The notes below the pieces were generated by a model. The model did no database searches. It had not been told where the DNA came from and worked only from the letters and a program-made list of their open reading frames with translations. 64,000 nucleotides of DNA from Planktomarina sp. (GTDB lineage Bacteria; Pseudomonadota; Alphaproteobacteria; Rhodobacterales; Rhodobacteraceae). Below, piece after piece: positions 17,447 to 26,946 of this stretch (its first letter is position 1; each line of letters starts with the position of its first letter). The DNA lies in assembly GCA_020630015.1 (NCBI GenBank), contig JAHDCF010000001.1:19946-83945 (forward strand). Direction: 5' to 3'. A program made the position numbers and the translations under genes.

Positions 17447-18853
17447 TCACACCGCTTCGTCTTCATTTAATTTGGCAATTCGGCCGCCGCCCCGATTGCT
17501 GGTTACAACACCAAGAGATTTCAGTTTTCGGTGCAAGGCTGACCGTTCCATCCCGACGAAATTCGCAGTGCGACTGATGTTGCCACCAAATCGATTGATC
17601 TGGGTAAGCAGGTATTCCCGCTCAAAATATTCGCGCGCTTCTCTCAAAGACAGTGTTGCCATATTGCCTGACAAAACAATGCGGCCATCCATACTTTTGC
17701 TTTGCGATTCATTCGCTGGCAACTCTTCGGTTGTGATTGGTCCATTTTGTCGACCTAAGATCAATATGCGCTCAATTACATTTTTAAGCTGGCGAACATT
17801 TCCAGGCCATAACATGCTTTGCAACATGGTTGAGACATCAGCCTCGAAATCGCGTTTTGGCAAACCTTGTTCCGAATGAAGCTTCTCAATGAAGTATCTG
17901 GCCAATAATGGAATGTCTTCACGGCGGTCTTCTAGACTGGGAACGGAAACTGGTACTACATTTAACCGATGGTAAAGTTCTTCTCTGAAGCGCCCTTCCG
18001 CTGTTTCCTCGCGCAAATCCTTGCATGTTGCCGAAACAATGCGAACATCTACCTTTTGTTCGGTGCTACCACCAACCCGTTTGAACTTTTGATCCACCAA
18101 TACGCGCAGTAATTTGGACTGCGTTTCCAAGGGAATATCAGCGACTTCGTCTAAAAACAAAACACCACGGTCGGCCGATTCCAATACCCCGGGTTTCACT
18201 CCATCCGGCCCTTCATGCCCGAACAAAACTGTTTCCACTGTGTCTGGCGCCATGGATGCGCTGGAAACGGTCACGAAAGGATGATCTGATCGATTAGAAT
18301 TGGTGTGTATATATCTGGCGGCAATCTCTTTTCCTGCGCCAGCTGGCCCTGTCAACATCACCCTTCCATTGGATTTTGTCACTTTATCAAGACTGCTTTT
18401 TAACGTGCGAAAGACAGCAGACTCACCAATCATTTCCAATTCGGGTGAATCTTGGCGCCGAAGTGCGCTATTTTCTTGACGTAAACGCGAGGTTTCCATC
18501 GCGCGCCTGATCACAACAAGCAGTTGATCAATATTAAAGGGCTTTTCGATGAAATCATAAGCACCTTGTTTGATCGCGGCCACGGCTATTTCTATGTTTC
18601 CGTGCCCAGAAATGATAACCACCGGAATGTTTGGCGTGTCTTGTTTCACAGCTTTCAGAATGTCGATCCCATCCATGCTGCTGTCTTTGAGCCATATGTC
18701 CAAGATCAAAAGATCAGGCTGTTCTTCAGACAATTCCGACATAGCCGCATCTGAGGTTCCAGCAAGACGTGTCGTATACCCTTCATCGATCAGGATATCC
18801 GAAATGAGTTCTCTAATATCGCGCTCATCGTCTACAATAAGAATATCACCCAT
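17447..18853 (-). CDS. ntrX: Nitrogen-type response regulator NtrX, lacking the GAFTGA loop
   Basis: A 468-residue response regulator partnering NtrY. The receiver domain carries Asp52 (LDIW). The AAA+ domain has Walker A GPAGAGKE (169-176) and an intact Walker B VLFLDEV (231-237). Where sigma-54 activators carry GHEKGAFTGA, this protein reads FGHEGPDGVKPG (211-222), so the loop that touches sigma-54 is missing. A C-terminal Fis-type helix-turn-helix follows (FGGNISRTANFVGMERSALH). NtrX in this group is linked to envelope, redox and cell-cycle control. It overlaps ntrY by eight bases. Confidence 0.95.
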   Translation of the reverse strand: MGDILIVDDERDIRELISDILIDEGYTTRLAGTSDAAMSELSEEQPDLLILDIWLKDSSMDGIDILKAVKQDTPNIPVVIISGHGNIEIAVAAIKQGAYDFIEKPFNIDQLLVVIRRAMETSRLRQENSALRRQDSPELEMIGESAVFRTLKSSLDKVTKSNGRVMLTGPAGAGKEIAARYIHTNSNRSDHPFVTVSSASMAPDTVETVLFGHEGPDGVKPGVLESADRGVLFLDEVADIPLETQSKLLRVLVDQKFKRVGGSTEQKVDVRIVSATCKDLREETAEGRFREELYHRLNVVPVSVPSLEDRREDIPLLARYFIEKLHSEQGLPKRDFEADVSTMLQSMLWPGNVRQLKNVIERILILGRQNGPITTEELPANESQSKSMDGRIVLSGNMATLSLREAREYFEREYLLTQINRFGGNISRTANFVGMERSALHRKLKSLGVVTSNRGGGRIAKLNEDEAV

Positions 18854-21086
18854 AACTTACCTCTTTTGATTTCAGTTCTTCCACCTTCAATAATGGAAGA
18901 AGAATAGTTGCGGTCGCCCCTTGTGTTTTTTGCCCATCCGTATCGATGCGGTCATCCAACGTTAAGGTTCCACCATGTTCTTCAATAATTTTCACAACAA
19001 TCGGCAAACCCAGTCCTGTCCCCTCATCGCGGTGCGTGACATAGGGTTCGAACAATGTGCTGCGGTCCTCGGGTAAACCAAGTCCGTTGTCAGAAATTTT
19101 AACCTCAACACACTCACCGAACTCCTCAACTTTGATTTCAATGCACCCTTTTGGCAAAGGCTGAAATTCCATTCGCATTTCAATGGCTTCACCCGCATTT
19201 TTGATAAGATTGGTCAGCGCTTGACGAAGCATGGTTTGATCAAATGCGAACTCAATATCACCCTCGGAAATGGATAAATCGAAGCTGACTTCTGGTTGGC
19301 CGGATTCTTGAAGCGACACCACATCTTTCAAAAGACTACCGAATGATCCCATTCGTTTTTCAGGTTGTGGCATTCGCGCGAACTTCGAAAATTCATCGAC
19401 AATACGCCTCAGATCATCCGTCTGGCGTACAATTACACCTGTCATGGCTTCCAGCTTTTCTGCTTCTGCCCCCAAGGCTGGTGCAAATTTCCGTTGGATC
19501 CGGTCTGCCGACAGCTTAATCGGTGTGAGAGGGTTTTTGATTTCATGTGCAATCCGTCTTGCCACATCACCCCAAGCCGCCATTCTTTGCGCACTTACCA
19601 AATCCGTAACATCTTCAATTGCGATTACGGTGCCTTCTACTTCACCATGCTCGTTCGTTCGGTTTGCCACCTGTACAAGCAAACTTTCTTGTTTTCCTTT
19701 GCGGACAAGCTTTATTTCTTTTCGAACACTGCTTCCCACGCTCACGCGCAGATCCTCTAACAGAGGAATAAATTCTGGTGCGCAGTCAGCAATTTCCGCC
19801 CCCATCACATCTTTTTCTAGCGCTAAAATTTCGTGTGCCGCGCGATTCACAAATGTAATTTTTCCGGTTTGATCGACCCCCAAAACCCCTGATGTAACCG
19901 AAGACAAAACTGAATCGAACAAGCGCCTGCGACGATCAGCCTGTTCAGCGTTTTGTATGAGGTTATCTCGTTGACCTTTAAGCTGTTTGGTCATTTGATT
20001 AAAATAACGTCCGAGCATCGAAATCTCGTCGTCGCCTTTTAGGTTTTCCACCCTGGCCGTTAAATCACCGCCACCCACACGACGGGCTGCGGCCGTCATT
20101 TCACCGATTGGATTGGCCAAACGCTCTGCAAACCACAATCCAACCCAGGTCGCCGCAAGAACAAGGATCAACGCAAAAACGATGTATAAAACACCGAAGT
20201 CGAAAATAAGCCGACCACGCTCTTGTTCAAGCTGCTGATAAAAAACTGCCGTTGCTGCCGTTTCATCCAACAATTCAGCGAGGGTACCGTCGATTTCGCG
20301 CGTCACATACAGGAAATGATTGGGAAATTCTTCCAACTTCAATATCCCGCGGATTTCGTCGCTTTCGGGATCAATCGTAATTTGGGCGTCACCGGCCTCA
20401 GCGGTCTGCATCGTCTCCAAGCTTGGCTTATCAAAGTTAAAGAGATAGCTGTTTGGTCCCCTAACTCGAAGTTCCCCTAAGTTATCAATGACAAACAGTT
20501 CCTTTAAACCGCGCTGCACTTGCGGGCCAAGCTCTGCTAATGCCTGGCGCAATGCACCGTCATCCATCAATCGCGTTCGACCCTCACGGTTCAAAACAAC
20601 ACCGAGCGCCGACAAATCCTCAACTAACGCAGATTTTTGATCGTTTTGATAAGAAGTGGCAGCTGACAGCGAAACACCAACTGCATTTCGAACACGATCA
20701 GAGAACCAACTTTCTAAACCCTGATTAACAGTCAGCATTGCAAAAACGGCAACCAAAACCGTTGGAACCAATGCGAGGCTCGCAAAAACTGCTGAAAGTC
20801 GCAGATGAAGTCTGGAACCCGAAGATTTTGCACGCCTTGCTGAAACAACATTCGAAATGCGCAAAACCACCAAAGTGGCAACCACAAGAACATAGACCAA
20901 ATCACATGTCAGAATGAGCCTTAGATATCTTGAAGTACCCTGCAAAGGTTGCAGCGCTAGGAAAGTCAGAACAACCAGAATGGGTCCCAAAACCACCAAC
21001 AAAACAGCAAACAAAGAGCGCACATCAGACCGATGTCGCAAGTCGGCAATAAATGAAGCCCAATCGCTTGCCATGCCATCTCGCAT
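18846..21086 (-). CDS. ntrY: Sensor histidine kinase NtrY
   Basis: A 746-residue membrane sensor kinase. Hydrophobic segments lie at about 27-47, 58-76 and 98-120, followed by a periplasmic-size region to about 295 and another membrane segment at 297-320. Then come HAMP (about 320-375), PAS (about 390-495), HisKA with the phospho-acceptor His514 (RRIAHEIKNPLTP), and a HATPase domain with LTNLIKNAGEA, DNGLGL and GTGLGLPIV. It should phosphorylate NtrX. An internal ATG at 21074 (MASDWASF) is an alternative start. The 72-base gap to ntrC suggests ntrYX may have its own promoter. Confidence 0.95.
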   Translation of the reverse strand: MRDGMASDWASFIADLRHRSDVRSLFAVLLVVLGPILVVLTFLALQPLQGTSRYLRLILTCDLVYVLVVATLVVLRISNVVSARRAKSSGSRLHLRLSAVFASLALVPTVLVAVFAMLTVNQGLESWFSDRVRNAVGVSLSAATSYQNDQKSALVEDLSALGVVLNREGRTRLMDDGALRQALAELGPQVQRGLKELFVIDNLGELRVRGPNSYLFNFDKPSLETMQTAEAGDAQITIDPESDEIRGILKLEEFPNHFLYVTREIDGTLAELLDETAATAVFYQQLEQERGRLIFDFGVLYIVFALILVLAATWVGLWFAERLANPIGEMTAAARRVGGGDLTARVENLKGDDEISMLGRYFNQMTKQLKGQRDNLIQNAEQADRRRRLFDSVLSSVTSGVLGVDQTGKITFVNRAAHEILALEKDVMGAEIADCAPEFIPLLEDLRVSVGSSVRKEIKLVRKGKQESLLVQVANRTNEHGEVEGTVIAIEDVTDLVSAQRMAAWGDVARRIAHEIKNPLTPIKLSADRIQRKFAPALGAEAEKLEAMTGVIVRQTDDLRRIVDEFSKFARMPQPEKRMGSFGSLLKDVVSLQESGQPEVSFDLSISEGDIEFAFDQTMLRQALTNLIKNAGEAIEMRMEFQPLPKGCIEIKVEEFGECVEVKISDNGLGLPEDRSTLFEPYVTHRDEGTGLGLPIVVKIIEEHGGTLTLDDRIDTDGQKTQGATATILLPLLKVEELKSKEVSYG

Positions 21087-21158
21087 GGAGCCCCCAACAC
21101 AATTTCCACCCGATGACGCTTTTTTGACTATTGTATATGCGCCACTAATGTTGCGCTT

Positions 21159-22529
21159 TTACATCAATTTGCGTCCGCGTGTCACTACTATTTTAAGCTC
21201 TGTGATCTTTTTTCTTAGGGTATTTCGATTAATTCCAAGCAATTCCGCGCATTTCGCTTGGTTTCCTTGCGTGGCATTCAACGCAATTTCAATTAGGGGA
21301 ACTTCAACTTCACGAAGAATCCGCTGGTACACACCCGAAGGTGGCAACTCACCTTCATGTAAATCAAAATATCGTTTCAGGTGTCGGCCAACCGAATCTG
21401 ATAACTTTGCCCCCCCTTCATCCTTGGTGTTTGCCGAAGGATTTCTCCCGGAAATGTTTAAGGCTGCTGAGATATGTTGCTCTGCGATTTCAGACTCGGT
21501 GGAAGAAATGAAAGCTCTTTGAACAATGTTTTTCAGCTGTCTCACGTTTCCCGGTAAAGTTGCAGATTTCAAAACAGACATCGCTGCTTCAGTAAGTGTT
21601 TTCGACTCCGACATTGTTTGATTAAGGTGTTGAAGGAAACTTTCCGCAATATCCGGAATATCATCAATTCGATCTCTCAAAGGTTCGGCTGTAATCTCAA
21701 CCCCAGCCAAGCGATAATACAAATCTTCCCTGAACTTGCCCTGTTTGATCAAAGCAGAAATGGGAATCTGACTCGTAGAAATTAAGTGAGGGAGTTTATT
21801 GGTTTCATGTTGGGACAGAAATTGAACGAGTCTAGCCTGAACATCCAAGTTCATGTCCGCAAGGTTTTCAAAAACAATAGTTCCTTGCAAAGTATTCTCG
21901 AACACAGTTTCTAAAACAGCCGCATCCTGAATTTGTTCAGCACCTATCGAAATAAAAGGCTGATCTGATCTGTCGGAAAGTCCGTGAATGGTTTGTGCAA
22001 TAAGAGATTTTCCACTGCCACTTTCACCGTCAATTAAAATGCTCAAATCGGTGTTCATGATGCGCGCGATCGTTCGATAAAGCGCCTGCATAACTTCAGT
22101 TTTACCGATTAAGGGGGCGTCTTTACCTTTAACGTCCTCCATTTTTTTAGCAGGTAAAACGCGCCTTTTGTGCTGTAAACCTTTCGCCGCACGCGACATC
22201 AACTCTGGCAAATCAAATGGTTTCGGCAAATAGTCAAATGCCCGAGCTTCGGTTGCTTTGACTGTCGTCACAATGGTATTTTGTGCTGAAATCACGATAA
22301 CGGGTAAATCCGGATGTAATTGCAATATTTCGGGAATCTTTTCGATACCATTTCCATCTGGCATCATGACATCTGTAATGACCAAATCCCCTTTTCCTTC
22401 ATGCACCCAACGCATCAAAGTTCCCAAAGATGAGGTTGAATGCACTTTGCACCCCGCCCGCGTGAAGGCTTGGGTCAAAACGGTTCGAATTGTACGGTCG
22501 TCATCAGCAATGAGTACGGTTCCATCCAT
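21159..22529 (-). CDS. ntrC: Nitrogen regulator NtrC, sigma-70-type (no GAFTGA, altered Walker B)
   Basis: A 456-residue response regulator for nitrogen assimilation. The receiver domain has Asp53 (ITDVMMPDG). The central domain keeps Walker A GESGSGKS (168-175) and the FREDLYYRL arginine-finger region, but has no GAFTGA; the segment between the two is shortened. The Walker B region reads GTIVFENLADM, so the usual Asp-Glu pair is Glu-Asn. The Fis-type helix-turn-helix is GNQAKCAELLGINRNTLRKK. Rhodobacter capsulatus NtrC likewise lacks GAFTGA and activates the housekeeping polymerase, needing ATP binding rather than hydrolysis. The start overlaps the ntrB stop (TGATG). Confidence 0.94.
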   Translation of the reverse strand: MDGTVLIADDDRTIRTVLTQAFTRAGCKVHSTSSLGTLMRWVHEGKGDLVITDVMMPDGNGIEKIPEILQLHPDLPVIVISAQNTIVTTVKATEARAFDYLPKPFDLPELMSRAAKGLQHKRRVLPAKKMEDVKGKDAPLIGKTEVMQALYRTIARIMNTDLSILIDGESGSGKSLIAQTIHGLSDRSDQPFISIGAEQIQDAAVLETVFENTLQGTIVFENLADMNLDVQARLVQFLSQHETNKLPHLISTSQIPISALIKQGKFREDLYYRLAGVEITAEPLRDRIDDIPDIAESFLQHLNQTMSESKTLTEAAMSVLKSATLPGNVRQLKNIVQRAFISSTESEIAEQHISAALNISGRNPSANTKDEGGAKLSDSVGRHLKRYFDLHEGELPPSGVYQRILREVEVPLIEIALNATQGNQAKCAELLGINRNTLRKKITELKIVVTRGRKLM

Positions 22530-23605
22530 CAGCCTGCCATCCTTTCATTTTGAATGTCTGACAAAGGAAGTGATATTTTAAAAATCGTGGATCCCGGTTT
22601 GGATTTTACAGAAACCCAACCACCATGATCTGCAATGATTTTGGCCACCAATGCCAAACCCAAGCCCGTTCCATTTTCCTTTCCCGAGACGAAAGGATCA
22701 AAAACCATTTCGGAAATGCTTTCTGGAATACCTGGGCCATCATCACATATCTCAATTTGCAAAGGCAAAGCCCTGCGATGCCCACTTGGATCAACCACAC
22801 GCAAAGCGATATCGTAAAATGTTCTAAGCCAAATGGTGCCCGAACCTTTTTGAGCTTCAGAAGCGTTTTTCAACAAATTCAAAATGACTTGAACCAATTG
22901 ATTGATATCCGCATCTGTCATCGGCAAAGAAGGATCGAAATCCTCTACAAACTGCATGTGCGTGGCGAACCCCAATGCCGCACTTCGGCGTGCCTGATCC
23001 AAAACATCATGTACATTCACAGGTTCTCTTTTCGGCGGCAACAAATTACCAAATTGTTCAACCTGTTCTAAAAGCTGAACAATTCTTTTGGTTTCTTTCA
23101 GAATAAGATCTGTCAGTTCTATATCTGGTTCGGTCAAATTCATTGCCAACAATTGTGCCGCACCAGATATCCCTGCGAGGGGATTTTTGATTTCATGCGC
23201 GAGCATTTCAGCCATCCCAATGGCAGTTCGAGCCGCATTGCGGGTTGAATTTCGCACCGCGATTTCCGACATTCCGTCCTTTGGGTTCATTAGGACGTGC
23301 AGGTAACCTCTTCCGCTAGAAACCTCAGACACATTTAAAGTGCACGGAATGTTTCTCGCGGATGGCAAATGTACATTTATGTCACTTGCGGTGACCGGCA
23401 TTCCTGATCCGCGTACGCGCATAAAAAGATCCAAAAGGTCAATTTCAAATTCGGCACAGTCAGAAAAATTTACCCCGCGCAGTCCACTTTGCGATTGATT
23501 TAAAAATGCCTCAGCTGCGGGATTAGCACGCATAATTCCATTTTGTTGATCGATCACCAAGGCTGGCACCGGAATAACAGACCACAAATCTTCGGTGTCT
23601 TTCAT
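22529..23605 (-). CDS. ntrB: Nitrogen sensor histidine kinase NtrB (GlnL)
   Basis: A 358-residue cytoplasmic kinase with no membrane segment. A PAS domain (about 10-110) precedes the HisKA domain with His137 (AEMLAHEIKNPLAG) and a HATPase domain with NLLKNASEA, DDGPGIPE and GTGLGLALVAKI. It phosphorylates or dephosphorylates NtrC depending on PII protein status. It is coupled on both sides: the start overlaps the dusB stop (ATGA) and the stop overlaps the ntrC start. The dusB-ntrB-ntrC order is the classic nifR3-ntrB-ntrC operon. Confidence 0.95.
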   Translation of the reverse strand: MKDTEDLWSVIPVPALVIDQQNGIMRANPAAEAFLNQSQSGLRGVNFSDCAEFEIDLLDLFMRVRGSGMPVTASDINVHLPSARNIPCTLNVSEVSSGRGYLHVLMNPKDGMSEIAVRNSTRNAARTAIGMAEMLAHEIKNPLAGISGAAQLLAMNLTEPDIELTDLILKETKRIVQLLEQVEQFGNLLPPKREPVNVHDVLDQARRSAALGFATHMQFVEDFDPSLPMTDADINQLVQVILNLLKNASEAQKGSGTIWLRTFYDIALRVVDPSGHRRALPLQIEICDDGPGIPESISEMVFDPFVSGKENGTGLGLALVAKIIADHGGWVSVKSKPGSTIFKISLPLSDIQNERMAG

Positions 23606-24606
23606 GCCGCTTTTCCAACCTGCGCATCTTGGAAGACGGACAAAAGCAAACTTACAACCTGTGCATTTCGCTTTTCCGTCAAAATTTCTTTTCTGAGTTT
23701 TGGATCGACATCAATCTTTTGAAGATACCAGCCCAAATGCTTCCGGGCGACGCGATTTCCCAGTTGTTCACCATAAAACGAAAGCATTGCCTCATAGTGC
23801 CCCACCACAACTTTTGCGAGTCTACCGCCCGTCGGGATCTCGGGCTTTGAGGTTTGCCAAATGTCGGCGGCAATTTCTGCCAGTCGCCATGGTGCCCCTT
23901 GGATGCCACGACCAACCATAACACCATCGGCCCCTGATTTTTCCAAGGCGACCTTTGCAGATTGCGAATCCACAATATCACCATTGGCAATAACGGGAAT
24001 TCGTACGGCTTGGACGACACTTTTGATTGCACCCCAATCCGCCTGCCCTTTATAGAATTGACACCGGGTTCGACCGTGAACTGTTATCATTTGCACACCC
24101 GCATCTTCGGCACGTCGGGCAATGTCAGCTGCATTCATGCAATCATGATCCCAGCCAAGTCGCATTTTGAGAGTGACGGGTAATTTTGTGGCGCCAACCA
24201 CAGCTTCGATCAATGTCAGCGCAAAATCAGGAGTGCGCATCAAAGCGGATCCTGACAATCCATGGGTTACCGTTTTTGCAGGACAGCCCATATTTATGTC
24301 GATTATTTTTGCGCCATTGGCTTCGATCATCTTGGCGGCTTCTGCCATCCAAAATGCATCTCGACCCGCAATTTGAACCGACGTGTGGTTCTGGGAAAAG
24401 CCAAGCTCCGCTTTTTCGCGCGTTCCCTGACGCCCCTGAACCATTTCATGGCTCGCAATCATTTCTGAAACAACAAGCCCTGCACCAAAACTGGAGACAA
24501 CATTTCTAAAGGGTAAATCCGTAATTCCTGCCATTGGTGCCAAAAATACCGGAGGCGACAGTTTCAAATTACCAACAGAAATGGAACTCTTGTTCGTTGA
24601 ACTCAT
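23602..24606 (-). CDS. dusB: tRNA-dihydrouridine synthase DusB (NifR3)
   Basis: A 334-residue FMN enzyme that reduces uridines in the D-loop of tRNA. It shows the start of the TIM barrel PMAGITDLPFR, the catalytic cysteine in DINMGCPAKTV, the substrate-site MRLGWDHD, HGRTRCQFYKG, and FMN phosphate-binding IANGDI and GVMVGRG. It is the first gene of the ntrBC operon, as in Rhodobacter. The 105-base interval 24607-24711 to the divergent ispDF gene must hold the promoters for both directions. Confidence 0.95.
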   Translation of the reverse strand: MSSTNKSSISVGNLKLSPPVFLAPMAGITDLPFRNVVSSFGAGLVVSEMIASHEMVQGRQGTREKAELGFSQNHTSVQIAGRDAFWMAEAAKMIEANGAKIIDINMGCPAKTVTHGLSGSALMRTPDFALTLIEAVVGATKLPVTLKMRLGWDHDCMNAADIARRAEDAGVQMITVHGRTRCQFYKGQADWGAIKSVVQAVRIPVIANGDIVDSQSAKVALEKSGADGVMVGRGIQGAPWRLAEIAADIWQTSKPEIPTGGRLAKVVVGHYEAMLSFYGEQLGNRVARKHLGWYLQKIDVDPKLRKEILTEKRNAQVVSLLLSVFQDAQVGKAA

Positions 24607-24711
24607 TGTCTTAACAACTTTGCTGAATTTTTGATCAATGCCTCATTATTAGGCAAATACAATGGGCTGCTGCCCTTTGCAAGTTGACAAGCTTCAGCGT
24701 AAAGACCCGGT

Positions 24712-25860
24712 ATGAGTTCGCAAAAATCCAATGTGGTGGCAATAATTGTCGGGGCTGGTCGTGGTGTTCGGGCGGGTGGTGATGTTCCAAAGCAATGGCA
24801 AGCTCTTGCAGGGCGTCGCGTTGCAGACTGGTCCGTTGACGCATTTCTAAACCACCCGGATATTAATAATGTCGTCCTGGTACACCATCCTGATGATGCC
24901 GCTGAAGTGGCGACGTTGCCCACATCAATCGCGAAATGTGTAGGCGGCGAAACACGCGGACAGTCCGTTTTGGCCGGTCTGGAATTTTCGGAAAGATTCA
25001 ATCCCGATCAAGTTCTGATACATGATATTGCGCGCCCTTGCGTCACAAACGCTATGATTTCTGATTGTTTGGAGGCGCTAAGGCATTCGTCGGCCGCCGC
25101 CCTTGGGGTAAAGGTGCAAGATGCAATTTGGCATTCCAGTAGAAACAAGGTCAGCCACACAGTGGACCGAACACGACTTTGGCGCGCGCAGACACCCCAG
25201 GCTTTTGCGTTCAATCAGATATTGCAGGCACATCAAAACCAAAATCATGATGCGAAAGATGACGTAGAGGTTGCAAGAGAAGCTGGGATTGAAGTCACGA
25301 TAATTGACGGTGACGATAGCAACTTGAAAATCACTACGCCCAGTGATTTTTTGAAGGCAGCACAAATTCTACGAGGCAACATGGACATCAGGGTCGGCAA
25401 TGGATTTGACGTTCACCGTTTTGAAGATGGTGATCACGTCATCCTATGCGGTATTAAAATTCCGCACGAGAAATCCCTCAAAGGACATTCGGATGCGGAT
25501 GTTGCGATGCATGCAATTACGGACGCTATTTATGGCGCGCTTGCCCAAGGGGATATCGGACAACATTTCCCACCAAGTGATCCAAAATGGGCAGGTGCGG
25601 ATAGCAGTATATTTTTAAGGCACGCCGCCAACCTTGCATCGGAACATGGGTACACAATTCAAAACATAGATTGCACAATTGTTTGCGAAATGCCCAAGAT
25701 CGGCCCCGTTTCTTTGGAAATGCGCGAAAATCTTTCAAAAATCATAAATCTTTCGACGGACCGAATAAGTGTAAAAGCCACTACATCTGAAAAACTTGGC
25801 TTTACGGGACGAGGTGAAGGAATCTCCAGCCTGGCAACGGCAACTTTGGTATCAAAATGA
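24712..25860 (+). CDS. ispDF: Bifunctional IspD/IspF isoprenoid enzyme
   Basis: A 382-residue fusion of two MEP-pathway steps. The N-terminal IspD part (about 1-218) transfers CMP to 2-C-methylerythritol 4-phosphate and shows VGAGRGVRAGGDVPKQW and the DRTRLWRAQTPQAF segment. The IspF part begins near residue 224 (MDIRVGNGFDVHRF) and forms the cyclic diphosphate; its metal ligands lie in DVHR, and LKGHSDADVAMHAI and TSEKLGFTGRGEG are present. The fusion is common in alphaproteobacteria, where it skips the intermediate IspE step. Its TGA overlaps the pgpA start (ATGA). Confidence 0.96.
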   Translation: MSSQKSNVVAIIVGAGRGVRAGGDVPKQWQALAGRRVADWSVDAFLNHPDINNVVLVHHPDDAAEVATLPTSIAKCVGGETRGQSVLAGLEFSERFNPDQVLIHDIARPCVTNAMISDCLEALRHSSAAALGVKVQDAIWHSSRNKVSHTVDRTRLWRAQTPQAFAFNQILQAHQNQNHDAKDDVEVAREAGIEVTIIDGDDSNLKITTPSDFLKAAQILRGNMDIRVGNGFDVHRFEDGDHVILCGIKIPHEKSLKGHSDADVAMHAITDAIYGALAQGDIGQHFPPSDPKWAGADSSIFLRHAANLASEHGYTIQNIDCTIVCEMPKIGPVSLEMRENLSKIINLSTDRISVKATTSEKLGFTGRGEGISSLATATLVSK

Positions 25861-26324
25861 TTCAGCTTTTTGTCACTGTATTTTATTCCGGCTACATCAA
25901 GCCAGCACCGGGAACATGGGGAAGCGCAGTTTCGCTTGGGATTGGGATTTTGATTTATGCTCTACTTGGGGTCGTATATTTTTTGATCCTGACCGTTTTG
26001 ATTTGTGTTTTGGGAATATGGGCAATCAATGCAATGACCAAAGGTAAAAGCAATCACGATCCATCCGAAATCGTCATTGATGAATTGGTGGGGCAATGGA
26101 TTGCCTTATTGCCTGTCTTTCTGTTTGCACCACACACCTTAATTCAAAACGCAATTTTGTGCGTTTTGGCGTTTCTTGCTTTTCGCGTTTTTGACATCCT
26201 CAAACCCGGCCCTGTCGGATGGGCCGATAAACGCGATGACGCCTTCGGCGTAATGTTTGACGATGTCATCGCAGGGTTGATGGCTGCCGTTTTGGTGGGC
26301 ATTACGGCCATTTGGATCATCTAA
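25857..26324 (+). CDS. pgpA: Phosphatidylglycerophosphatase A
   Basis: A 155-residue inner membrane enzyme that dephosphorylates phosphatidylglycerophosphate to phosphatidylglycerol. Three or four hydrophobic segments and the family signatures GTWGSAVSL, DPSEIVIDELVGQWIAL and GWADKRDDAFGVMFDDVIAG are visible; the acidic residues of IVIDE and the DD pair are the likely metal-binding catalytic site. It is translationally coupled to ispDF upstream and to the next gene (TAATG), so all three are one operon. Confidence 0.93.
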   Translation: MIQLFVTVFYSGYIKPAPGTWGSAVSLGIGILIYALLGVVYFLILTVLICVLGIWAINAMTKGKSNHDPSEIVIDELVGQWIALLPVFLFAPHTLIQNAILCVLAFLAFRVFDILKPGPVGWADKRDDAFGVMFDDVIAGLMAAVLVGITAIWII

Positions 26325-26803
26325 TGACCCGTGAAATTGCTCAGCAAATTGTTCAGATTGGCACCACAAAAAAATTGTCAGTGACAACGGCCGAAAGCTG
26401 CACTGGTGGTATGGTTTCAGCTTCCATAACTGACATTGCGGGATCATCAAAAATTTTTGAACGTGGATTCGTCACCTACTCCAACCAAGCAAAGATCGAG
26501 ATGCTCGGCGTTTCGGAACAAACCCTCAATCAACACGGAGCGGTTTCAGAAGAGATAGCAATGGACATGGCGACCGGAGCACGAGAGAAAGCAAATGCTT
26601 TTTGTGCCATTGCAATAAGCGGTATTGCCGGACCGGGGGGCAGTGAGTTCAAACCAGAAGGACGCGTCTGCTTTGCGATTGTGACTAAGCAAAGCGTGAA
26701 AACAGAAACAAAAGAATTTGGCGCTGTGGGGCGTGAAAACGTTCGTCGTTTGGCTTGTGAACATGCACTTGGCCTTTTGCTTGAAGCATTACAAAGTGGT
26801 TAA
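26324..26803 (+). CDS. pncC: Nicotinamide-nucleotide amidohydrolase (CinA C-terminal family)
   Basis: A 159-residue stand-alone CinA C-terminal domain that deamidates NMN to nicotinate mononucleotide in pyridine nucleotide salvage. It shows TTAESCTGGMVSASIT, the SNQAKIEMLGV region and ISGIAGPGGSE. The N-terminal molybdopterin-like CinA domain is absent, as in E. coli YgaD. I take the ATG at 26324, overlapping the pgpA stop by one base, over an in-frame ATG at 26312 that lies inside pgpA. Confidence 0.92.
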   Translation: MTREIAQQIVQIGTTKKLSVTTAESCTGGMVSASITDIAGSSKIFERGFVTYSNQAKIEMLGVSEQTLNQHGAVSEEIAMDMATGAREKANAFCAIAISGIAGPGGSEFKPEGRVCFAIVTKQSVKTETKEFGAVGRENVRRLACEHALGLLLEALQSG

Positions 26804-26816
26804 TTTATTTCCATAA

Positions 26817-26840
26817 GGGCCGATCTTCAGCCCATTTTTT
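26817..26840 (+). terminator. Probable intrinsic terminator after pncC
   Basis: GGGC at 26817-26820 pairs with GCCC at 26830-26833, with a C/A mismatch and a further G-C and A-T pair inside, followed by six T at 26835-26840. It separates the ispDF operon from amtB. Confidence 0.45.
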
Positions 26841-26933
26841 ATGCAATTTATGAACACTTATCTTTCTTCGTCCATCAAAGGCTCATTCAATTTGAGAGGG
26901 CTTTGATTATCAAGGAAACACGTCCCCAAATTG

Positions 26934-26941
26934 AAGGAGGG
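26934..26941 (+). promoter_or_regulatory. Strong Shine-Dalgarno site of amtB
   Basis: AAGGAGGG lies six bases upstream of the amtB ATG. It is a near-perfect anti-16S match, stronger than at most genes in the window, and fixes the amtB start. Confidence 0.75.
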
Positions 26942-26946
26942 ACACC

